Positions 7,532 to 16,746 of a stretch of DNA of 35,337 bases are shown one piece after another; position 1 is the first letter of the stretch, and each line of letters starts with the position of its first letter. A model generated the notes under the pieces. It saw nothing but the letters and a program-made list of their open reading frames with translations. It was not told the DNA's origin and made no database searches. A program made the translations under genes and the position numbers. The DNA comes from Clostridiales bacterium (GTDB lineage: Bacteria > Bacillota > Clostridia > Lachnospirales > Lachnospiraceae): NCBI GenBank assembly GCA_018366495.1, contig JAGZHZ010000025.1, positions 1-35,337 on the forward strand, written 5' to 3'.

Positions 7532-7594
7532 AAAAAATCAGTGAAGAATTTTCTATATCAAATCTATACCATAGAACTTTCTCCACTGATTTTT
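7532..7594 (-). terminator. Terminator after the EFR1 gene
   Basis: AAAAATCAGTG (from 7532) pairs with CACTGATTTTT (7584-7594) around a loop of about 40 bases. T runs flank both sides, so it could act in either direction. It lies just after the EFR1 stop on the minus strand. Confidence 0.6.
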
Positions 7595-7616
7595 ATTTAG
7601 AACTTATTAAGAAATT

Positions 7617-8375
7617 TTATAAGAAAATCTCGTTTGGTCGGCGGACGTCTTTTAAAACTCCCAACTTCTGATTCATCATCTCCTGCACTGGCGGCGGCAA
7701 AATGCGGGCGTGTTCTGGACAGGCAGCAACGCAAGCCATACATACCATACATTTTTCTGCGCTTGTCTGAACAGTATCGCCTTCAAAAGCAATCGCATCT
7801 GTCGGACAGACAGCTGCACATTTTCCACACTGTAAGCAAGTTGGGAGCGACATTGGTGTCACCGTCATTCCGCCCCATTGTTTGTATGGATGATTTCCCG
7901 GAACCTGAACAACTTCGTCTGTTCCTTTTTCTATTTTTTCCAGAACTTTTTTTGCAAATTCACGCAGTTCTGCTACATCTGCCTCATCTGGTCTGCCTGC
8001 TCCAACCTCTGGCACAATCGAATGGCGCGCTACAAAAGCTCCAGAAGCAATCACCTGAAATCCGCATTCCGCAGCAAGATCATTCAATTCCAGAAGAGCA
8101 TCTTCATAAGCGCGTGTTCCGTACACTGCAAGTGTAACTGCCTTTCTTCCACATCCATTTACTTTTTTTAATTTTTCTGACGCAAACGCCGGAAGTCTTC
8201 CTCCAAAAACCGGAATTGCGATCACTGCCAGTTCGTGATCTGTCTCTTTTTGTTCCTGTTTTGAACCCAGATCAATAAATTCTACATTTTCAGCAATTTC
8301 TCTTGCAAAAATCTCTCCTGTCTTTTTTGTTCCCCCTGTAGGGCTGAAATAATAAAAGTCTGCTATATTTATCAT
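7617..8375 (-). CDS. EFR1-family flavodoxin/ferredoxin protein
   Basis: A fusion of an N-terminal flavodoxin-like FMN domain (YYFSPTGGTKKTGEIFA near the start, about 1-160) and a C-terminal two-cluster ferredoxin. The ferredoxin motifs are CLQCGKCAAVCP and CMVCMACVAACP, each giving four Cys for a [4Fe-4S] cluster. Such proteins are cytoplasmic electron carriers of anaerobes; the partner is unknown. I prefer the start at 8375 (MINIADFYYF), nine bases after GGAG. An in-frame ATG at 8390 would add five residues but has no ribosome site. The gene stands alone between a terminator and an unrelated small membrane protein. Confidence 0.88.
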   Translation of the reverse strand: MINIADFYYFSPTGGTKKTGEIFAREIAENVEFIDLGSKQEQKETDHELAVIAIPVFGGRLPAFASEKLKKVNGCGRKAVTLAVYGTRAYEDALLELNDLAAECGFQVIASGAFVARHSIVPEVGAGRPDEADVAELREFAKKVLEKIEKGTDEVVQVPGNHPYKQWGGMTVTPMSLPTCLQCGKCAAVCPTDAIAFEGDTVQTSAEKCMVCMACVAACPEHARILPPPVQEMMNQKLGVLKDVRRPNEIFL

Positions 8376-8507
8376 CTTTTCTTTCTCCATTTCTATCTAC
8401 TGTTGATTTTTATTTTCAGGATATTTTCATCTCTCATGGTGAAAGTCATGCGTGTTCCTGCCTTTTATTTATCATTTTCCTTCTCTGCAGCGATTTTGAA
8501 TCTATTT

Positions 8508-8912
8508 TCACTGCCACGATACGGTGAAATTTCCTGTAACTGTCTGGAAATTTACAACCATATAATATCTCTGCTTTCCTTTTACCGTTATGCTTGCTTT
8601 TGGATGCTCTTTATTTAACACAATTTCCTGTTCTTTTTTAGCGTCAAAAATCCTTACTTCTAAATCTCCTTTTTGTATGTTCGATTCCAGAATGTACTGA
8701 TATATTCCATTTGCATTAAATTTTATGATACGTTTTATATATCCGCTGCAGCCTGCAACCGTTGCCTTGCACACTCCATATTTTGTCAGATTTCCAAAAA
8801 AGAGACTCGCCCGTATTGCTCTGACAACACATAAGCCATTAACATACAGAACATATATCATCACAATAATGAAACCAAGCGCTAATGGTATGATGACTTC
8901 TGTTCTCTCCAT
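8508..8912 (-). CDS. Hypothetical protein with one N-terminal membrane segment
   Basis: I do not recognise this 134-residue protein. It has one hydrophobic segment (about residues 7-29, IPLALGFIIVMIYVLYVNG). The remainder is probably extracytoplasmic and beta-rich (GIYQYILESNIQKGDLEVRIF, ending NFTVSWQ). The start at 8912 follows TGGAGGAAAACA. Two further exported or membrane proteins of unknown function lie upstream on the same strand with gaps of about 100 bases, so they may be functionally linked, though not tightly packed as an operon. Confidence 0.75.
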   Translation of the reverse strand: MERTEVIIPLALGFIIVMIYVLYVNGLCVVRAIRASLFFGNLTKYGVCKATVAGCSGYIKRIIKFNANGIYQYILESNIQKGDLEVRIFDAKKEQEIVLNKEHPKASITVKGKQRYYMVVNFQTVTGNFTVSWQ

Positions 8913-9014
8913 TGTTTTCCTCCATAAGTATATTTAAATACTTTTTATCAATAATATCAATGTTTTTAATTACTTAACATTTCCTCCTCGAAACATATCC
9001 TGACAATTTAAAAG

Positions 9015-9464
9015 TTAGTCTCCATTAAAGAATCGGTCTATTTTTCGTGTAAGATCGCCATCCTGTTCTACATAATCCTCTTCCGTGATTTCCACTTCTG
9101 TTCTTCCCTGCTCATCCACATCTGTGACTTTCTTTTCATATTTCATTCCATATCGGTCAACAAAAATGACGGTAAACGTGCTATATTCTTTATACTCTTC
9201 CGGAATTTCAACAGAAAAGCTGTCCTCATCCGGATTTTCCTGATAGCCATGCTCAATCTCTGTCCCTTCTCCGACTGTGATATGAACTTCATTGATAATC
9301 TGTTCCGTATGATTAATGATTGTCAGATACCGCCCCTGTTCATCACTTTCTGCCATATCGTTCGTAACGCGTGAGTTGCCTCTCTCGTCTGTAAAATGAC
9401 TGACAGCTCCAATCCCTGTCAACACGAGAAGCAGTACGACTGCAATTATAATTATTTTTTTCAT
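9015..9464 (-). CDS. Hypothetical exported or membrane-anchored acidic protein
   Basis: A 149-residue protein with a signal peptide or signal anchor (KKIIIIAVVLLLVLTGIGAVS) and no lipobox Cys. The exported part is strongly acidic and looks beta-rich (RYLTIINHTEQIINEVHITV, then TFTVIFVDRYGMKYEKKV), suggesting one immunoglobulin-like or similar domain. It has no motif I can name. The start at 9464 follows AAAGGAAA. It lies between two other unrecognised membrane proteins on the same strand. Confidence 0.75.
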   Translation of the reverse strand: MKKIIIIAVVLLLVLTGIGAVSHFTDERGNSRVTNDMAESDEQGRYLTIINHTEQIINEVHITVGEGTEIEHGYQENPDEDSFSVEIPEEYKEYSTFTVIFVDRYGMKYEKKVTDVDEQGRTEVEITEEDYVEQDGDLTRKIDRFFNGD

Positions 9465-9578
9465 TTTCCTTTTCTCTTACCTTTTTATTCTTTTAGAGTT
9501 TTTTCTTATATCATCTCATCTTATATCATTTTATATTGTCTTTTCTTTCTATAGTCTTCTCTCTGATAATCTTTTCTG

Positions 9579-10463
9579 CTATTTTCCGTACTCATTCTTA
9601 TCCCCGATACAGTTTCGGCTATCCTGAAAAAGATCCATCTCTCTTCTTCTCTGCTCTTGTTCCGCCTGATCTATTGTTGAATCACGCATTTCCGTATAAG
9701 AAATCTTTTTTACTGAATTTCCCGCTTCCACAAAATCTCTTTTCATATAATTTGCCCCGTGTTTCACAGATTTTTTAAAATATGGCCAGTGTTCCACCAC
9801 CATAGGTTCGATTGACAGATAAAATAAAATTCCCATAAAAGCGCAGATAATATAAATCGGACCATAGACAGATCCCATCGCCTCGCTCAGTGATGCGATA
9901 TTGAAAATGGCCAGCAGTCCAACTCCCGCCATACAGACCGCGCTGACCACTTTTAATCCCAACCAGGATAAAAGAATTGCGACCGGCAATACAATGTTTG
10001 TGTTGATCGAGATCTCCTTGATCCAGAAAATATTGAATGTTTTCGTGACGAGTAATGTCTGGATAAACGATGAAATCAACAGCACTGTAATGATACAGAA
10101 GCCAATATCAATCCATGAGCCGACCGTTCTCTGTATTCCTTTAAAGCGGATAATAAATGCAGAATATAATAGAATCGCATAGAGACAAGAAATATAATCC
10201 GGTCTCATGGACACTGTTTCATGATCGACTTTCCAGTTTACAAACGACAGACCGATCGGGATCAGCATGAAAATGTATGCCATGATCGCTCTGCACGTTC
10301 TGCGGTACGGTCTTATATCAATATCTCCATCTATGACTAAAAAGTCCTCTGAAAACTGTTCCTTCGCAATTTCCCTTGCCTTTTCTTTAGACGGAGCCTT
10401 TATGACATAAGCTTTTTCACGCCGATTTAAAACTTCCCCGCTTGTATGAACCACATATTGCAT
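9579..10463 (-). CDS. Hypothetical multi-pass membrane protein
   Basis: A 294-residue protein I do not recognise. Residues 1-60 form a soluble, charged N-terminal domain (YVVHTSGEVLNRREKAYVIK). About five or six hydrophobic segments follow between 60 and 220 (for example AYIFMLIPIGLSFV, LPVAILLSWLGLKVV, PIYIICAFMGILFYL). The C-terminal 70 residues are charged and probably cytoplasmic. The start at 10463 follows CAAGGAGA. A good promoter lies upstream, so this is probably the first gene of the group of three unknown membrane proteins. Confidence 0.78.
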   Translation of the reverse strand: MQYVVHTSGEVLNRREKAYVIKAPSKEKAREIAKEQFSEDFLVIDGDIDIRPYRRTCRAIMAYIFMLIPIGLSFVNWKVDHETVSMRPDYISCLYAILLYSAFIIRFKGIQRTVGSWIDIGFCIITVLLISSFIQTLLVTKTFNIFWIKEISINTNIVLPVAILLSWLGLKVVSAVCMAGVGLLAIFNIASLSEAMGSVYGPIYIICAFMGILFYLSIEPMVVEHWPYFKKSVKHGANYMKRDFVEAGNSVKKISYTEMRDSTIDQAEQEQRRREMDLFQDSRNCIGDKNEYGK

Positions 10464-10513
10464 TTTTTTCTTCTCCTTGACAATTTTTGACTTTTTTCAC
10501 CCTTTTCTTTTTG

Positions 10514-10542
10514 ATTATACTCTATTCTCTCATGGTATACAA
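10514..10542 (-). promoter_or_regulatory. Promoter for the multi-pass membrane protein gene
   Basis: Minus-strand TTGTAT (plus 10537-10542), 17 bases, then perfect TATAAT (plus 10514-10519), about 50 bases before the start at 10463. Confidence 0.65.
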
Positions 10543-10572
10543 CAAAGATCCCTTTGCAAATCATAAATAGAT

Positions 10573-11751
10573 TCATTCTTTCTTTAGCAACTTTTTATAG
10601 GAAAAGTCAATGCAAAACGCACCTAGCGGAGCTGTGAGCAAGATTGCTGTTACTGCTACTGCCAACACAATACTGCCGCAGGACAATCCCATTGCTAACG
10701 GAACCCCGCCTATTGCAGCCTGCACAGTCGCTTTTGGTATATATGCAATCATGCAAAATATCCTTTCTTTTATTGTAAGTCTTGTTCTGATCAAACACAA
10801 AAATACACCTGCCATTCGGAATACAAGTACGCCCAGAATTAAAAGAATCGACGTTCCCCCAGCTGATACTGCATATTTGATATCCACTGTCGCTCCTACC
10901 AAGACAAACAGAACGATCTCGGCAACCACCCATAATTTATTAAATTTTACAGACAATCTGTTTGCCGCTATTTCTCTTTTCTTCTGCAAAGCGATTCCTA
11001 TTGTCATGACTGCAATCAAGGATGCGAATGGAACGACCTCCGAAAAATAATCTTCAAAAGTCACCAAAATAAAAGAGATACACAGAATAATAGTCACCTT
11101 TACCGTGTCTCTGATATGAATTTTTTCAAAATATTTTGCCAGAATAATTCCGATCACAGCTCCTGCCAGAATACCTAAGATAATCGAAACAGGAATATTG
11201 ACAAAGCTTTGTATCGAAACACGATTTCCCTGTGCCAGCCCGGTAAATGCGGTAAACATTACAATTACAAATACATCATCCACAGATGCGCCTGCCAGAA
11301 TCAGCTGAGGAATACGATGTTTGGCTCCATATCCTTCTTCCATCAATTTCAGCATTTTCGGAACAATCACAGCTGGAGAGACTGCGGCTATAACAGCCCC
11401 CATCACAGCGGCATCTAAAACAGATATCCCCAGTAATTCAGGCGCAAGCAAAATCATTCCTGCCATCTCAAAACAAGCTGGAAGAAAGCACATCAAAAAT
11501 GCTGGTCGCCCGACCTTTTTTAAATCATTTAAATTTAAAGAAAGACCTGCTCTTGTAAGAATGATAATCAAAGCAATTCTTCTTAAATCCGATGATATTC
11601 CTAAAATAGAACTATCAATTACATTTAAAACATAAGGTCCTAAAATAATTCCTGTTAAAATCATCCCTGTCAGACTTGGCAAATGAATTTTTTTGCAAAT
11701 CCATCCCATAAACATTCCCATCATTAACATCATTGCAATACTAATCAGCAT
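10573..11751 (-). CDS. Cation:proton antiporter (CPA2/NhaP-like), fluoride-responsive
   Basis: A 392-residue integral membrane antiporter with about 12 hydrophobic segments through the whole length (IHLPSLTGMILTGIILGPYV near the start; FCMIAYIPKATVQAAIGGVP near the end). The paired VSPAVIVPKML and ASVDDVFVIVMF regions match the ion-binding core of the CPA family; the DD pair lies in the second. The family exchanges protons for Na+ or K+ across the cytoplasmic membrane. Its leader is a fluoride riboswitch, and antiporters are known members of fluoride regulons, so it probably helps the cell survive fluoride entry. It is transcribed alone. The start at 11751 follows GGAGGATGAGATA. Confidence 0.92.
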   Translation of the reverse strand: MLISIAMMLMMGMFMGWICKKIHLPSLTGMILTGIILGPYVLNVIDSSILGISSDLRRIALIIILTRAGLSLNLNDLKKVGRPAFLMCFLPACFEMAGMILLAPELLGISVLDAAVMGAVIAAVSPAVIVPKMLKLMEEGYGAKHRIPQLILAGASVDDVFVIVMFTAFTGLAQGNRVSIQSFVNIPVSIILGILAGAVIGIILAKYFEKIHIRDTVKVTIILCISFILVTFEDYFSEVVPFASLIAVMTIGIALQKKREIAANRLSVKFNKLWVVAEIVLFVLVGATVDIKYAVSAGGTSILLILGVLVFRMAGVFLCLIRTRLTIKERIFCMIAYIPKATVQAAIGGVPLAMGLSCGSIVLAVAVTAILLTAPLGAFCIDFSYKKLLKKE

Positions 11752-11782
11752 TATCTCATCCTCCTTTTTTTACTTTTGACGC

Positions 11783-11880
11783 AAAAAAGCTGATAATTTC
11801 TGCGTCAAAATGCAGAAGTCATCAGCTCATAACAGCGGTTTTAGTTTATAAACTAAGGGAGAACTTCATTCCCATTTTTT
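11783..11880 (-). ncRNA. Fluoride riboswitch (crcB RNA motif) with overlapping terminator
   Basis: On the minus strand the leader reads GGGAATGAAGTTCTCCC (plus 11857-11873), then ACCGCTG and GAGCTGATGACTTCTGC. These match the fluoride aptamer pattern of a GATG..GTTC stem-loop followed by ACCGCT and AGCTGATGAC. The 3' part of the aptamer (GCTGATGACTTCTGC) also pairs with GCAGAAATTATCAGC, followed by TTTTTT, giving an intrinsic terminator at plus 11783-11826. Fluoride binding would hold the aptamer and prevent the terminator, switching on the antiporter. The terminator is seen; the switching logic follows from the known motif. Confidence 0.9.
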
Positions 11881-11910
11881 AGAATATCAAAAATAAATAG
11901 TCGTTGTCAA
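11881..11910 (-). promoter_or_regulatory. Promoter of the riboswitch-antiporter transcript
   Basis: Minus-strand consensus TTGACA (plus 11905-11910), an 18-base spacer, then TATTCT (plus 11881-11886). Transcription would start just before the fluoride aptamer. Confidence 0.75.
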
Positions 11911-12017
11911 TATTTTCAAAAATAAATTTCGTTCTTTCTTTGCGAACTACTCATCAACAAGTTTGCCGAGAATTCCTGCCTGAGTTCTTAAAGATATCAT
12001 AAATTTTCACAATCAAA

Positions 12018-12042
12018 ATAAGCCCGCTAAAAAGCGGGCTTA
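12018..12042 (-). terminator. Terminator after the GH63 gene
   Basis: ATAAGCCCGCT and AGCGGGCTTAT form a perfect stem with a four-base loop. On the minus strand it is followed by a T-rich stretch (TTTTGATT). Confidence 0.88.
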
Positions 12043-12098
12043 TCTCGATTGTCAGGTTTTGCATTACATGTTCCGAACATTTCTGTTCTATTACTTTT

Positions 12099-14405
12099 TT
12101 ATTCCATCTCAATTCCTGTCTGAGTAGATGGATCTGTCGTTGACAGAGCATCTTTGTATAACATATAGTACGCTGCTGCTGACCAGGAGAAGTTCTTTGT
12201 ATGAAGTCCTTCACCTGTAACTGGGTTATAATTCTCATGAATTGCTTCATCTGTCAGAACACCTTCTGCTCCGTCAAATAATTTATAAGCCAGTGCTGTT
12301 GCTTCGTCTTCATATCCATAGTTCTGAAGAGCTTCTACACCATATAAAGCCTGATCCAGCCATACAGGTCCTCTCCAATAACGAGCTGCTTCAAATTTAT
12401 CATTGTCGAAGGATGCTGTTGGCATTGGAACTCTTAAGTTGAATTTGCCTTCATCCATCATGTTGTCTTTCACTTTTTCTGCTCTGTCAACAGGAGCCAG
12501 TTTTGCCCACAGAGGCATCCAGCCTTCTGTTCCTTTTCCTCTGTTTGTGAGGATTTTCTTTTCGGAACCATCTTCGCTGATCTGTAAGTCATAGTAGAAT
12601 CCTGTCTCTTCATCCCACATATAAGTGTTGATGTACTCTGCCAGAACTTTTGCTTCTTCTTCATATTTTGCAGCGTCTTCTGTTTTTCCAAGTTCTTCTG
12701 CAATAGATTTCAGGAAACCTTTTTCTGCATAAAGCATAGCATTTAAGTCTACAGATTCCTGATTCAGAGAATATCCAACTACTTCTCCGTCTTTATTTTC
12801 GTTTTCAAATACCAGTACACCGATATCGTCCGGTCCGTTTCCTTCCTGGTCGAAACGTGTAGCGTTATCCATTCCGCTTTCCCATGCAGCAGCTGTAATT
12901 ACTCTTTCTACATCTACTAATGGTTTTCCTTCTTCATCTGTCAGAATATTTCCTTCTTCGTCTTTCTGATAGTGTGATTTATGAACAGTACCGCCGTACT
13001 CTGCAACGCCATTCTGGTCTGTGTCACGGTTTGTGTACCACCAGTTATGATATGCTACCAGCTTCGGATACATTTCTTCCAGGAACTCTTTATCTCCGCC
13101 TTCTTCGTATACTTTCCATACGCCCCATGCTGCCAGAGGTGGTTTTGTATTACGATAGTTTCCGGAATTTTCTCCATAGCTGAAGCAGTCCATAATAAAT
13201 CCTGCATCCTGTGGACGGTTTTCATCATCTGGCTGAACCTGATAGTCGAACATACAACGGATTCCATCTGCTGCAAGCTGCGGATCAAATTCTGCAATAC
13301 CTGCTGCATTTTTCCATGTATCCCATCCCCATACGCCGATGAAACCTGAATATGAGATAGACGGAATCAGACCGCTGTGTTTGAATTTTCCAGCTGGACT
13401 TCTCCAGTTTGTGATCAGAGTTTCCATCGCTTTTACTGTAGCATTTTTGTATGGTTTTGGAACGCCGTCTTCTGTATCAAATGTTTTATCCAGATATCCC
13501 TGCCATCTTGTACGGTTATCTTCAAATGGTTTTTCAGGATCTGCAAATAATGTATCTACAATTTTTGCTTCTTCTGCTGCTTCTTCTGCTGTAAATGTAA
13601 AGGACTCAGCAGTATATGTCACATATGGAGTTCCTTTTTCGATTGTGATTGGCTGTGTTGCTTTTGATACATAGCTCATTTTATCTTCTGAAAGCTCAGT
13701 TGCTACTTCTTCAGAATGACGAATTGTATATTTTGTCTCTTCTGTTGTTGTCCATGCATCAGAGTACTCTTTAAATCCTACCTGTACGCCGTTTTCGGAA
13801 TCTTCAAGGCTGGCATTTGTAGGATAAGATTCACCCCATGCTTTATTTTCTGCCAGTAATTCTCCTTCCCACGCTACGTCAAGAACGAGTGGTTCATCAG
13901 AATAGTTTTCGATTGTTGTACGCACATAACTTGTTCTGTCGCTTGCAAAAATCAGCTCCAGTGTCACTTTATATTCATCACGCTCTTCATAGTACTGAAG
14001 CAGTTTTCCTGGGTAATATGCAACATATGGCCATCTCGCATCTGCCAGATTGATTTCTTCTCCGTCTGCCTTTGTCAGTTTAAGGCGGCTGATACATTCT
14101 GATAAGATCATTCCTGTATCCTGACCGATTACCTGTGGACCTGCGAATCCGCCGTATGTATCCAGATCGTCAAGCGCATGCAGATAATATCCATGCCATG
14201 CTCCCATATCTGAAAATACATTGTATTTGTCAGTTGCATAATGAGAATATAATGTTTCATCCAGTCTTGCAGTTGCATCCAGCACGTTTGCAAAATCTTC
14301 CTGTGTATAGAGAGATTCTGCTTGAACATTGAATCCTCCCATAATTCCTGCTGTCATGCAGGCAGCCATTACAAGGCTGAGTTTTTTGTGTACTTTTCTT
14401 TTCAT
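12099..14405 (-). CDS. Secreted GH63-type (YgjK-like) alpha-glucosidase
   Basis: A 768-residue exported glycoside hydrolase. A signal peptide (about 1-29, ending NVQA) has no lipobox and no cell-wall sorting signal is seen at the C-terminus, so the enzyme is probably released. Residues 30-290 form a beta-rich N-terminal domain. Residues 300-755 form an (alpha/alpha)6 barrel with GFIGVWGWDTWKNAAG (354-369), WESGMDNATRFD (508-519) and WRGPVWLDQALYG. By comparison with E. coli YgjK the catalytic pair would be Asp513 and Glu724 (HENYNPVTGEG). Family members cleave alpha-glucosides; the substrate here is unknown. It is a single gene without neighbouring transport genes. The start at 14405 follows AAGGAGATTAGT. 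Confidence 0.9.
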   Translation of the reverse strand: MKRKVHKKLSLVMAACMTAGIMGGFNVQAESLYTQEDFANVLDATARLDETLYSHYATDKYNVFSDMGAWHGYYLHALDDLDTYGGFAGPQVIGQDTGMILSECISRLKLTKADGEEINLADARWPYVAYYPGKLLQYYEERDEYKVTLELIFASDRTSYVRTTIENYSDEPLVLDVAWEGELLAENKAWGESYPTNASLEDSENGVQVGFKEYSDAWTTTEETKYTIRHSEEVATELSEDKMSYVSKATQPITIEKGTPYVTYTAESFTFTAEEAAEEAKIVDTLFADPEKPFEDNRTRWQGYLDKTFDTEDGVPKPYKNATVKAMETLITNWRSPAGKFKHSGLIPSISYSGFIGVWGWDTWKNAAGIAEFDPQLAADGIRCMFDYQVQPDDENRPQDAGFIMDCFSYGENSGNYRNTKPPLAAWGVWKVYEEGGDKEFLEEMYPKLVAYHNWWYTNRDTDQNGVAEYGGTVHKSHYQKDEEGNILTDEEGKPLVDVERVITAAAWESGMDNATRFDQEGNGPDDIGVLVFENENKDGEVVGYSLNQESVDLNAMLYAEKGFLKSIAEELGKTEDAAKYEEEAKVLAEYINTYMWDEETGFYYDLQISEDGSEKKILTNRGKGTEGWMPLWAKLAPVDRAEKVKDNMMDEGKFNLRVPMPTASFDNDKFEAARYWRGPVWLDQALYGVEALQNYGYEDEATALAYKLFDGAEGVLTDEAIHENYNPVTGEGLHTKNFSWSAAAYYMLYKDALSTTDPSTQTGIEME

Positions 14406-14632
14406 ACTAATCTCCTTACCCGTTAATTAAGGTTTCCCTCCTAATTGTTGTACTCATTATAGCAAGGCGATTTTTTTTTGCATTAAAACATTTTTCTTAA
14501 AATAATATTTTTTCTTGATATTTGTGCTTTTTTTACCAATTTATAATTTTTTCTTTAAAAAATTTGTACTTTTTGCCTTTATAACAAAAAAATACATATT
14601 TTTAGAATCTATTTTTCCTCCGTTTCTTTTTT
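14406..14632. promoter_or_regulatory. AT-rich region with probable GH63 promoter
   Basis: A minus-strand TATAAT (plus 14455-14460) sits about 50 bases before the GH63 start; no convincing -35 is present, only a run of nine A in the spacer. The rest up to 14632 is very AT-rich and contains no ORF or clear terminator for the ABC operon that ends there. Confidence 0.45.
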
Positions 14633-15277
14633 CTATACTCCTTCAGATATCAATTTCAATTTTCCATCTCTGATTTCCAGAATGTGATCTGCCTCCTCTG
14701 CAAGCTGTTTGCTGTGTGTCACCACAATCACACACTTTCCCAATTCATGAGCTGTTTTTTTCAAAAGTTCGATGATTTCCTCAGAGGTATTTTCATCCAG
14801 ATTTCCAGTTGGTTCATCTGCCAGAAGAACTTTGGCGTCGCTGGCAAGCGCTCTGGCAATGGCAACTCTCTGCTGCTGACCGCCGGAGAGCTGCAGAACA
14901 TTACGCTTCCAGTCTTCTTTTGGAATACTGACTTCCTGCAGCAGTTGTCCGGCATCGCTGCTGCCTCCAAGTTTTACATTCTCTTCTGTCGTCAGATAAT
15001 CAATCAGATTATAATTTTGAAACACAAGAGAAATGTGATGTCTGCGGTGATAGTTTAAGCCTTTTTTCTGAATGTCTTCCCCATTATATTTGATTTTTCC
15101 AGATGTCGGCTGATCCAGTCCTGCCAGAAGAGAAAGAAATGTCGTCTTTCCTGATCCGCTGGAACCCACGATAGAATAGAACGTTCTCTCCTCAAATGAT
15201 GCAGACATATTTTTTAAGACCATGGTATCCTTTTTTGATTTATAAGAATACATCAGATTTTTTGCCTCTAAAATCAT
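14633..15277 (-). CDS. ABC transporter ATP-binding protein (MacB/LolD-like)
   Basis: A 214-residue ATPase with Walker A GSSGSGKTT (about 37-45), Q-loop in LVFQNYNLIDYLT, signature LSGGQQQRVAIARAL and Walker B VLLADEPTGNLD with the catalytic Glu, and a His in VVTHSK. The sequence type matches the ATPases paired with FtsX/MacB-like permeases. Two such permeases lie directly upstream, the nearest ending 11 bases before. The start at 15277 follows AGGAGGAAGTGAA. Such complexes act on the envelope (antibiotic or peptide extrusion, lipoprotein handling) rather than carrying small nutrients; the substrate here is not evident. Confidence 0.94.
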   Translation of the reverse strand: MILEAKNLMYSYKSKKDTMVLKNMSASFEERTFYSIVGSSGSGKTTFLSLLAGLDQPTSGKIKYNGEDIQKKGLNYHRRHHISLVFQNYNLIDYLTTEENVKLGGSSDAGQLLQEVSIPKEDWKRNVLQLSGGQQQRVAIARALASDAKVLLADEPTGNLDENTSEEIIELLKKTAHELGKCVIVVTHSKQLAEEADHILEIRDGKLKLISEGV

Positions 15278-15288
15278 TTCACTTCCTC

Positions 15289-16743
15289 CTAACTCATTTC
15301 ACTCAAAATTTCTTTTGGTTTTTTCCGAAAAATCAAACCCCCGGCTGCCGATGTGGACAGTACAACCAGCATTGTAATTCCAGCGGCATCCACCAGAAAC
15401 ATCTGCCCTGTTAGTTTTGTACTGACACCTGTGACAGTCAGTTCCGCTTCCTGAAAATACTCATCCACGCCCACTTTTCCCTCTTCTGCTTTTTTTTGTA
15501 TTTCCGCCTGCTCTGTGCTCTGTCCGATCAGATAATCTGCAGATGCTTTTGAAACTGCAGGTGCAAGAAAAAATGAAACTGCCGCTGCTACAGCGCTGAT
15601 GATAAGAGCCTCTGTCAGGATCTGCATCCAGATTTTTCCTTTTTCGATTCCAAGTGACATCAAGATTCCCATTTCATTCGTTCTGCTCTTGATCCAGAAC
15701 AGAAAGATAAAAAACAAAATAATAAAACTTGCTCCGCTCACAAGAATTAGCATCGTGTTGCTGATTTTCTCCAGATCATTAAAATTTGATGCCATAGTGT
15801 CCAGATTTCCATTATTATCAATCAGGTCATACCATTCCCAATTCACATCCATCTCCCGGATTCGTTTTTTGACCGTATCATATTCATCGACATCAGCCAC
15901 TTTATAGTATGCACTTACAAACAGTGGATCATCGTTATCTGCCTTTTCTGGAAAATGTAAATCTGCAAAAATAACATTTTCAGACCGGTAAGTATCCCCT
16001 GACATATACGGACGCATCTTTTCTTTTACGGTATAGATGCCGATAATCTCCGCTTCCACTGTAGGTTTCTCTGTCTTGATTGGATGAAAGCGGATCCTCT
16101 CTCCTACTTGAAGTTTATTTTTTTCTGCTAATTCCTCTGAAATCACGCACACATTTTCTTCCCCTATTTCTGCTGTGCGTCCTTCTTTGATGGATACATT
16201 TCCACTTAAAAAATTAGCATTTTGTCTCATATCACGGTCCCCAACCAGCGCAACCCCTTTAAAATCATTTGTCTGATCCACATCCGGATCTTCGATACGG
16301 CTGAAATTTACCGGCTTTACAGGGGTTGGAACTGTCGTCACATTATAATCAGCAATTCCTTCCGTCTTTGCAATTTTTTCAATATCTTCCAGCTTCAAAG
16401 ATTCAAAAGATTTATCTGTCAATATGGCGGAAACGGTATTTCCATTTACTGTCATACTTTTGACACGGACGCCGTCATAACTTCCTTCCTGCCCTGGCCC
16501 ATATAGTTCTTCAATCTTTTTACAGTGTTCCTCTACCCTCTTACTCCTGTTTTCTGCGTTCATTTCCAGTAAAAATCCTGCTCCGATCGCCTGCCTTGTA
16601 CTGTCTTTTGTCGCAATACTGGCGCTTCTGCTTGCCATCCCTGATAAAAGCAGTAAGCTGATAGCACAGACAATGAAAAACAATAGCATACTTTTCACTG
16701 GTTTTCGCAGGACGGAACGCCATGCTCTCTGCCATAAACCCAT
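15289..16743 (-). CDS. FtsX/MacB-like ABC transporter permease (second permease)
   Basis: A 484-residue permease with the four-helix MacB layout. One segment lies near the N-terminus (about 14-35, KSMLLFFIVCAISLLLLSGMA), a large extracellular domain covers about 40-330, and three segments lie at the C-terminus (around 335-360, 380-405 and 440-465). FILFFIFLFWIKSRTNEMGI is the typical FtsX stretch before the coupling helix. The start at 16743 follows GGAGGGATAACAG and lies four bases after the upstream permease stop. With its paralogue upstream it probably forms a heterodimer driven by the downstream ATPase. Confidence 0.9.
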   Translation of the reverse strand: MGLWQRAWRSVLRKPVKSMLLFFIVCAISLLLLSGMASRSASIATKDSTRQAIGAGFLLEMNAENRSKRVEEHCKKIEELYGPGQEGSYDGVRVKSMTVNGNTVSAILTDKSFESLKLEDIEKIAKTEGIADYNVTTVPTPVKPVNFSRIEDPDVDQTNDFKGVALVGDRDMRQNANFLSGNVSIKEGRTAEIGEENVCVISEELAEKNKLQVGERIRFHPIKTEKPTVEAEIIGIYTVKEKMRPYMSGDTYRSENVIFADLHFPEKADNDDPLFVSAYYKVADVDEYDTVKKRIREMDVNWEWYDLIDNNGNLDTMASNFNDLEKISNTMLILVSGASFIILFFIFLFWIKSRTNEMGILMSLGIEKGKIWMQILTEALIISAVAAAVSFFLAPAVSKASADYLIGQSTEQAEIQKKAEEGKVGVDEYFQEAELTVTGVSTKLTGQMFLVDAAGITMLVVLSTSAAGGLIFRKKPKEILSEMS

Positions 16744-16746
16744 CTG

